Assembly: GCA_964541605.1 (NCBI GenBank)
Contig: CAZIQY010000062.1
Coordinates: 1-16,630 of the forward strand
Reading direction: 5' to 3'
Source of the DNA: CAZIQY01 sp964541605
Lineage (GTDB): Bacteria > Desulfobacterota > Syntrophia > Syntrophales > UBA2185
DNA: 16,630 nt
The notes beneath the pieces are model-generated. The model saw only the letters and a list, made by a program, of their open reading frames with translations. It was not told where the DNA came from and did not search any database. Shown piece after piece: positions 14,905 through 16,630 of this stretch. Numbering within the stretch: the first letter of the stretch is position 1; each line of letters opens with the position of its first letter. The position numbers and the translations under genes were made by a program.

Positions 14905-15450
14905 CTATATTTCCTCCCCTAAGAGATTCCTTATGCTACGCAATTGAGTTTTTATGCTTCCGTCGTAAAGCGTATCCCCCACGCCGACGACGATACCACC
15001 TAACAATGAGGCATCTTCCGATATCGCCATTTCTACCTTCTTGTTCGTCATCTCTTCCAGGCGCAACTGGAGTTTGCCGGACAGTTCAGCGGATAATGGA
15101 AAAGCCGTTCTGACATTCACCCGTATTCTTTTCAGGGTTTCGTCCATGAGCTGCCGGTATGCATTTTCGATCTCAGGAAGAATGCCGATTCTTTGCTTGT
15201 CTACCAGAAGTTTCAAGAAATTTGCCGTTGTCGTCGAAACAGTGATTTTTTGCAGGATGGAATTCACAACGGCTTTTTTCTCATTCTGATCGAAAATGGG
15301 ATTTAAGAATAATTCCTTCAGATTGTTGTTTTCTTCGATGATCGAAGAAAAAAGCTTCAATTCATTATAATAGCTTTCGAATTTTTGGTCTTCTTCGGCA
15401 ATCTTAAAAAATGCCCGGGCATAACGCTTTGAAATATTGCTGCTTATCAA
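14905..15450 (-). CDS. atpH: F1 ATP synthase delta subunit (TTG start)
   Basis: Delta (OSCP in mitochondria) joins the top of F1 to the b/b' peripheral stalk. The 181-residue protein has the N-terminal helical domain (SKRYARAFFKIAEED, 7-21) and the C-terminal signature EDASLLGGIVVGVGDTLYDGS (about 145-165). The frame has no ATG near this end. The most natural start is TTG at 15450, which overlaps the atpF stop TGA (sequence TTGA), with AGGTGG 10 nt upstream. The peptide from there aligns with the usual beginning of delta subunits. Termination-reinitiation from atpF probably compensates for the weak start codon. Confidence 0.94.
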   Translation of the reverse strand: MISSNISKRYARAFFKIAEEDQKFESYYNELKLFSSIIEENNNLKELFLNPIFDQNEKKAVVNSILQKITVSTTTANFLKLLVDKQRIGILPEIENAYRQLMDETLKRIRVNVRTAFPLSAELSGKLQLRLEEMTNKKVEMAISEDASLLGGIVVGVGDTLYDGSIKTQLRSIRNLLGEEI

Positions 15451-16052
15451 TGTTTTTTCACCACCTTGTCTAAATAGTCTTTCACCATGTATTCGTGATG
15501 TTCCGGGGTTATGTTCTTCTTCAGGATTTCTTCAGCCATCTGTACGGAAAGCTGGACCGCCTCTATTCTTAATTCATTGACGGCCGACTTGAACTCCTGT
15601 TCTATCCTCATTTTCGCATCTTCTTTTATCTTTTCCGCCGTCTTTTTGGCGTCTTCGATGATCTTTTCCTTTTCAACCTGACCCTGGGCTTTGATTGTTT
15701 CAATGATGCTTTTCATCTCTTCCGTAGCTTTGTCCAGCCTCGCCGAGTACTCTTTGAATTTTCTTTCCGCCTCTTCCTTTTCAGCAATGGCTTCTGCCAG
15801 GGCGGTCTTGATATTTTCGCGCCTTCCGGCGAAAAACTCTTTGGCCTTCTTTGCGATAGCCCAATAGAGAAACCAAACCAATAAGGCAAAATTGAGCATT
15901 CTCCAGCCGAAATCGATCCATAGCGCCTTGGAATCCCCTTCTTCACCTCCCGATGCATACGCCATGGCAGAGGTGAGAACGATGGGCAGGATTGCGAACA
16001 TGAGAGAACATAATGACCGTCTTAAACGGTTCTCCGAAAACCACCCTTTCAT
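15447..16052 (-). CDS. atpF: F0 ATP synthase subunit b
   Basis: Subunit b is a membrane-anchored rod of the peripheral stalk. The 201-residue protein begins with a basic segment and a hydrophobic stretch (about 14-33, SLMFAILPIVLTSAMAYAS) that looks like a cleavable signal peptide, with a possible cut after AYA. A second hydrophobic helix (about 50-66) is the membrane anchor of the mature form. The rest is a long charged coiled coil typical of b. It is longer than the usual ~160 residues because of the N-terminal leader. The ATG at 16052 overlaps the atpF' stop (ATGA) and follows AAGGAG at about 6 nt. The stop overlaps the TTG start of atpH. Confidence 0.93.
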   Translation of the reverse strand: MKGWFSENRLRRSLCSLMFAILPIVLTSAMAYASGGEEGDSKALWIDFGWRMLNFALLVWFLYWAIAKKAKEFFAGRRENIKTALAEAIAEKEEAERKFKEYSARLDKATEEMKSIIETIKAQGQVEKEKIIEDAKKTAEKIKEDAKMRIEQEFKSAVNELRIEAVQLSVQMAEEILKKNITPEHHEYMVKDYLDKVVKKH

Positions 16053-16477
16053 TGGATACTCCTTCCCAACAGCTTTTCGGCAATGTCAACAGATATTTTC
16101 CGGGATTGATCAGTCAGAATTCGCCTCGCGTCAGTGACTTCCCTGTTCATCTTTCCATGAAACTCTTCCATCATACCTGGAATTTCACCCCTCGCGGCAT
16201 CTATAATGGTTTTTGCCTGATCAGACCCTTCCTTCAGGATATCATTTTTCTGGTTTAATGCATCCATCTTTGCCAGGCGAACCTTCTCCTCGTAGGCTGC
16301 CATTCTCTCTTCAATCGTCAGATTGATGCTCTTGATTTCATCTTCCGTATCCTGAAACCGCTTTTTGCGTTTGTCCATGATCCCTAAAATCGGTTTGTAG
16401 AGGAGCAGATTCAATATGAAGATCAGGATAAGAAAATTAATCATCTGAATCAAAATGGTAGAATCAAGACTGACCAC
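16049..16477 (-). CDS. atpF': F0 ATP synthase subunit b' (GTG start)
   Basis: A second b-type stalk subunit (b', also called AtpX or AtpG' in some groups) that pairs with b. The 142-residue protein has an N-terminal membrane helix (about 8-29, ILIQMINFLILIFILNLLLYKP), then a charged coiled coil. It ends ISVDIAEKLLGRSIQ, the typical b' end. It lacks the signal-like leader of atpF. The start codon is GTG at 16477, supported by GAGG 7 nt upstream; no ATG lies nearer in frame before the membrane helix. It is the first gene of the visible operon. Subunits a and c are absent from the window, consistent with a split ATP synthase locus. Confidence 0.92.
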   Translation of the reverse strand: MVSLDSTILIQMINFLILIFILNLLLYKPILGIMDKRKKRFQDTEDEIKSINLTIEERMAAYEEKVRLAKMDALNQKNDILKEGSDQAKTIIDAARGEIPGMMEEFHGKMNREVTDARRILTDQSRKISVDIAEKLLGRSIQ

Positions 16478-16506
16478 TGTCGTACCTCACGTATGAATTT
16501 TAATTC

Positions 16507-16545
16507 AAAAAAAACCGAGTGTGAGAATAGCATTCCCGCACCCGG
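16507..16545 (-). terminator. Strong intrinsic terminator just upstream of atpF'
   Basis: On the minus strand a 14-base arm (16545-16532, CCGGGTGCGGGAAT) pairs with 16528-16515 (ATTCTCACACTCGG) around a three-base loop, with G-U pairs and one C-A mismatch. Eight T follow directly (16514-16507). It lies 9 nt after the stop codon of the upstream frame and 29 nt before the atpF' GTG. It probably ends the upstream transcript, but its closeness to atpF' leaves little room for a promoter after it. Confidence 0.85.
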
Positions 16546-16554
16546 CGGCATCTT

Positions 16555-16629
16555 TTAATGATTTTTAGATCCCAGAAAGCTTATGGTGGTGATATTTTTA
16601 AGATATATCTGCCGCTGTTTTACGTTACG
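16555..16629 (-). CDS. Probable C-terminus of an upstream gene (partial)
   Basis: The minus strand has one frame open from the window edge for 24 codons, ending in TAA at 16555 and followed after 9 nt by the strong terminator at 16507-16545. The residues read RNVKQRQIYLKNITTISFLG then SKNH; another frame on this strand is closed at once by TAA. The position suggests the tail of a real gene, but I do not recognise it. In related genomes parA/parB or bactofilin genes often precede atpF', which is context only and not evidence here. Confidence 0.35.
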   Translation of the reverse strand, partial: RNVKQRQIYLKNITTISFLGSKNH

Positions 16630-16630
16630 A

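Overview
This window looks like a housekeeping stretch of a bacterial chromosome, most likely from Desulfobacterota (the former Deltaproteobacteria, perhaps close to Syntrophus). That placement is an inference. It rests on an F-type ATPase cluster ordered b'-b-delta-alpha-gamma-beta-epsilon without the a and c subunit genes beside it, an smc-ftsY pair, a glutamate formimidoyltransferase, an AmmeMemoRadiSam-type radical SAM protein, and dispersed GTCATT...AATGAC palindromic repeats. Nearly all genes read on the minus strand; only greA and a small DUF2007-like gene read on the plus strand.

Layout from left to right. 1-430 is AT-rich and has no convincing gene, but carries four ATCCC motifs exactly 10 bp apart. 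464-540 is tRNA-Arg(CCT) on the minus strand, with its own promoter and terminator. 652-3145 (minus) holds ftsY, a PPP-family phosphatase and ftcD, packed 1 and 6 bp apart as an apparent operon. 3146-3558 is a repeat-rich leader between smc and ftsY. 3559-7128 is smc, with a good sigma70-like promoter. 7308-7562 (plus) is a small DUF2007-like gene that meets amrS (7563-8573, minus) tail to tail with no gap. moaA (8659-9642, minus) lies upstream of amrS. greA (9936-10436, plus) is divergent from moaA and converges on the ATP synthase operon, with a strong hairpin terminator between them. 10503-16477 (minus) is the atpF'-atpF-atpH-atpA-atpG-atpD-atpC operon. The right edge holds a probable gene C-terminus followed by a terminator.

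The genes serve separate core functions: ATP synthesis, chromosome organisation (SMC), membrane protein targeting (FtsY), transcript rescue (GreA), the first step of molybdenum cofactor synthesis (MoaA), and one-carbon/formimino-glutamate metabolism (FtcD). I see no prophage, insertion sequence, CRISPR array or defence system, and no undescribed multi-gene system. The points most worth a second look are non-coding: the 10-bp phased ATCCC array, the palindromic repeat cluster inside a probable long ftsY leader, a half copy of one of those repeats between moaA and amrS, an inverted repeat in the wide atpG-atpD gap, and a strong terminator only about 30 nt upstream of the GTG start of atpF'.
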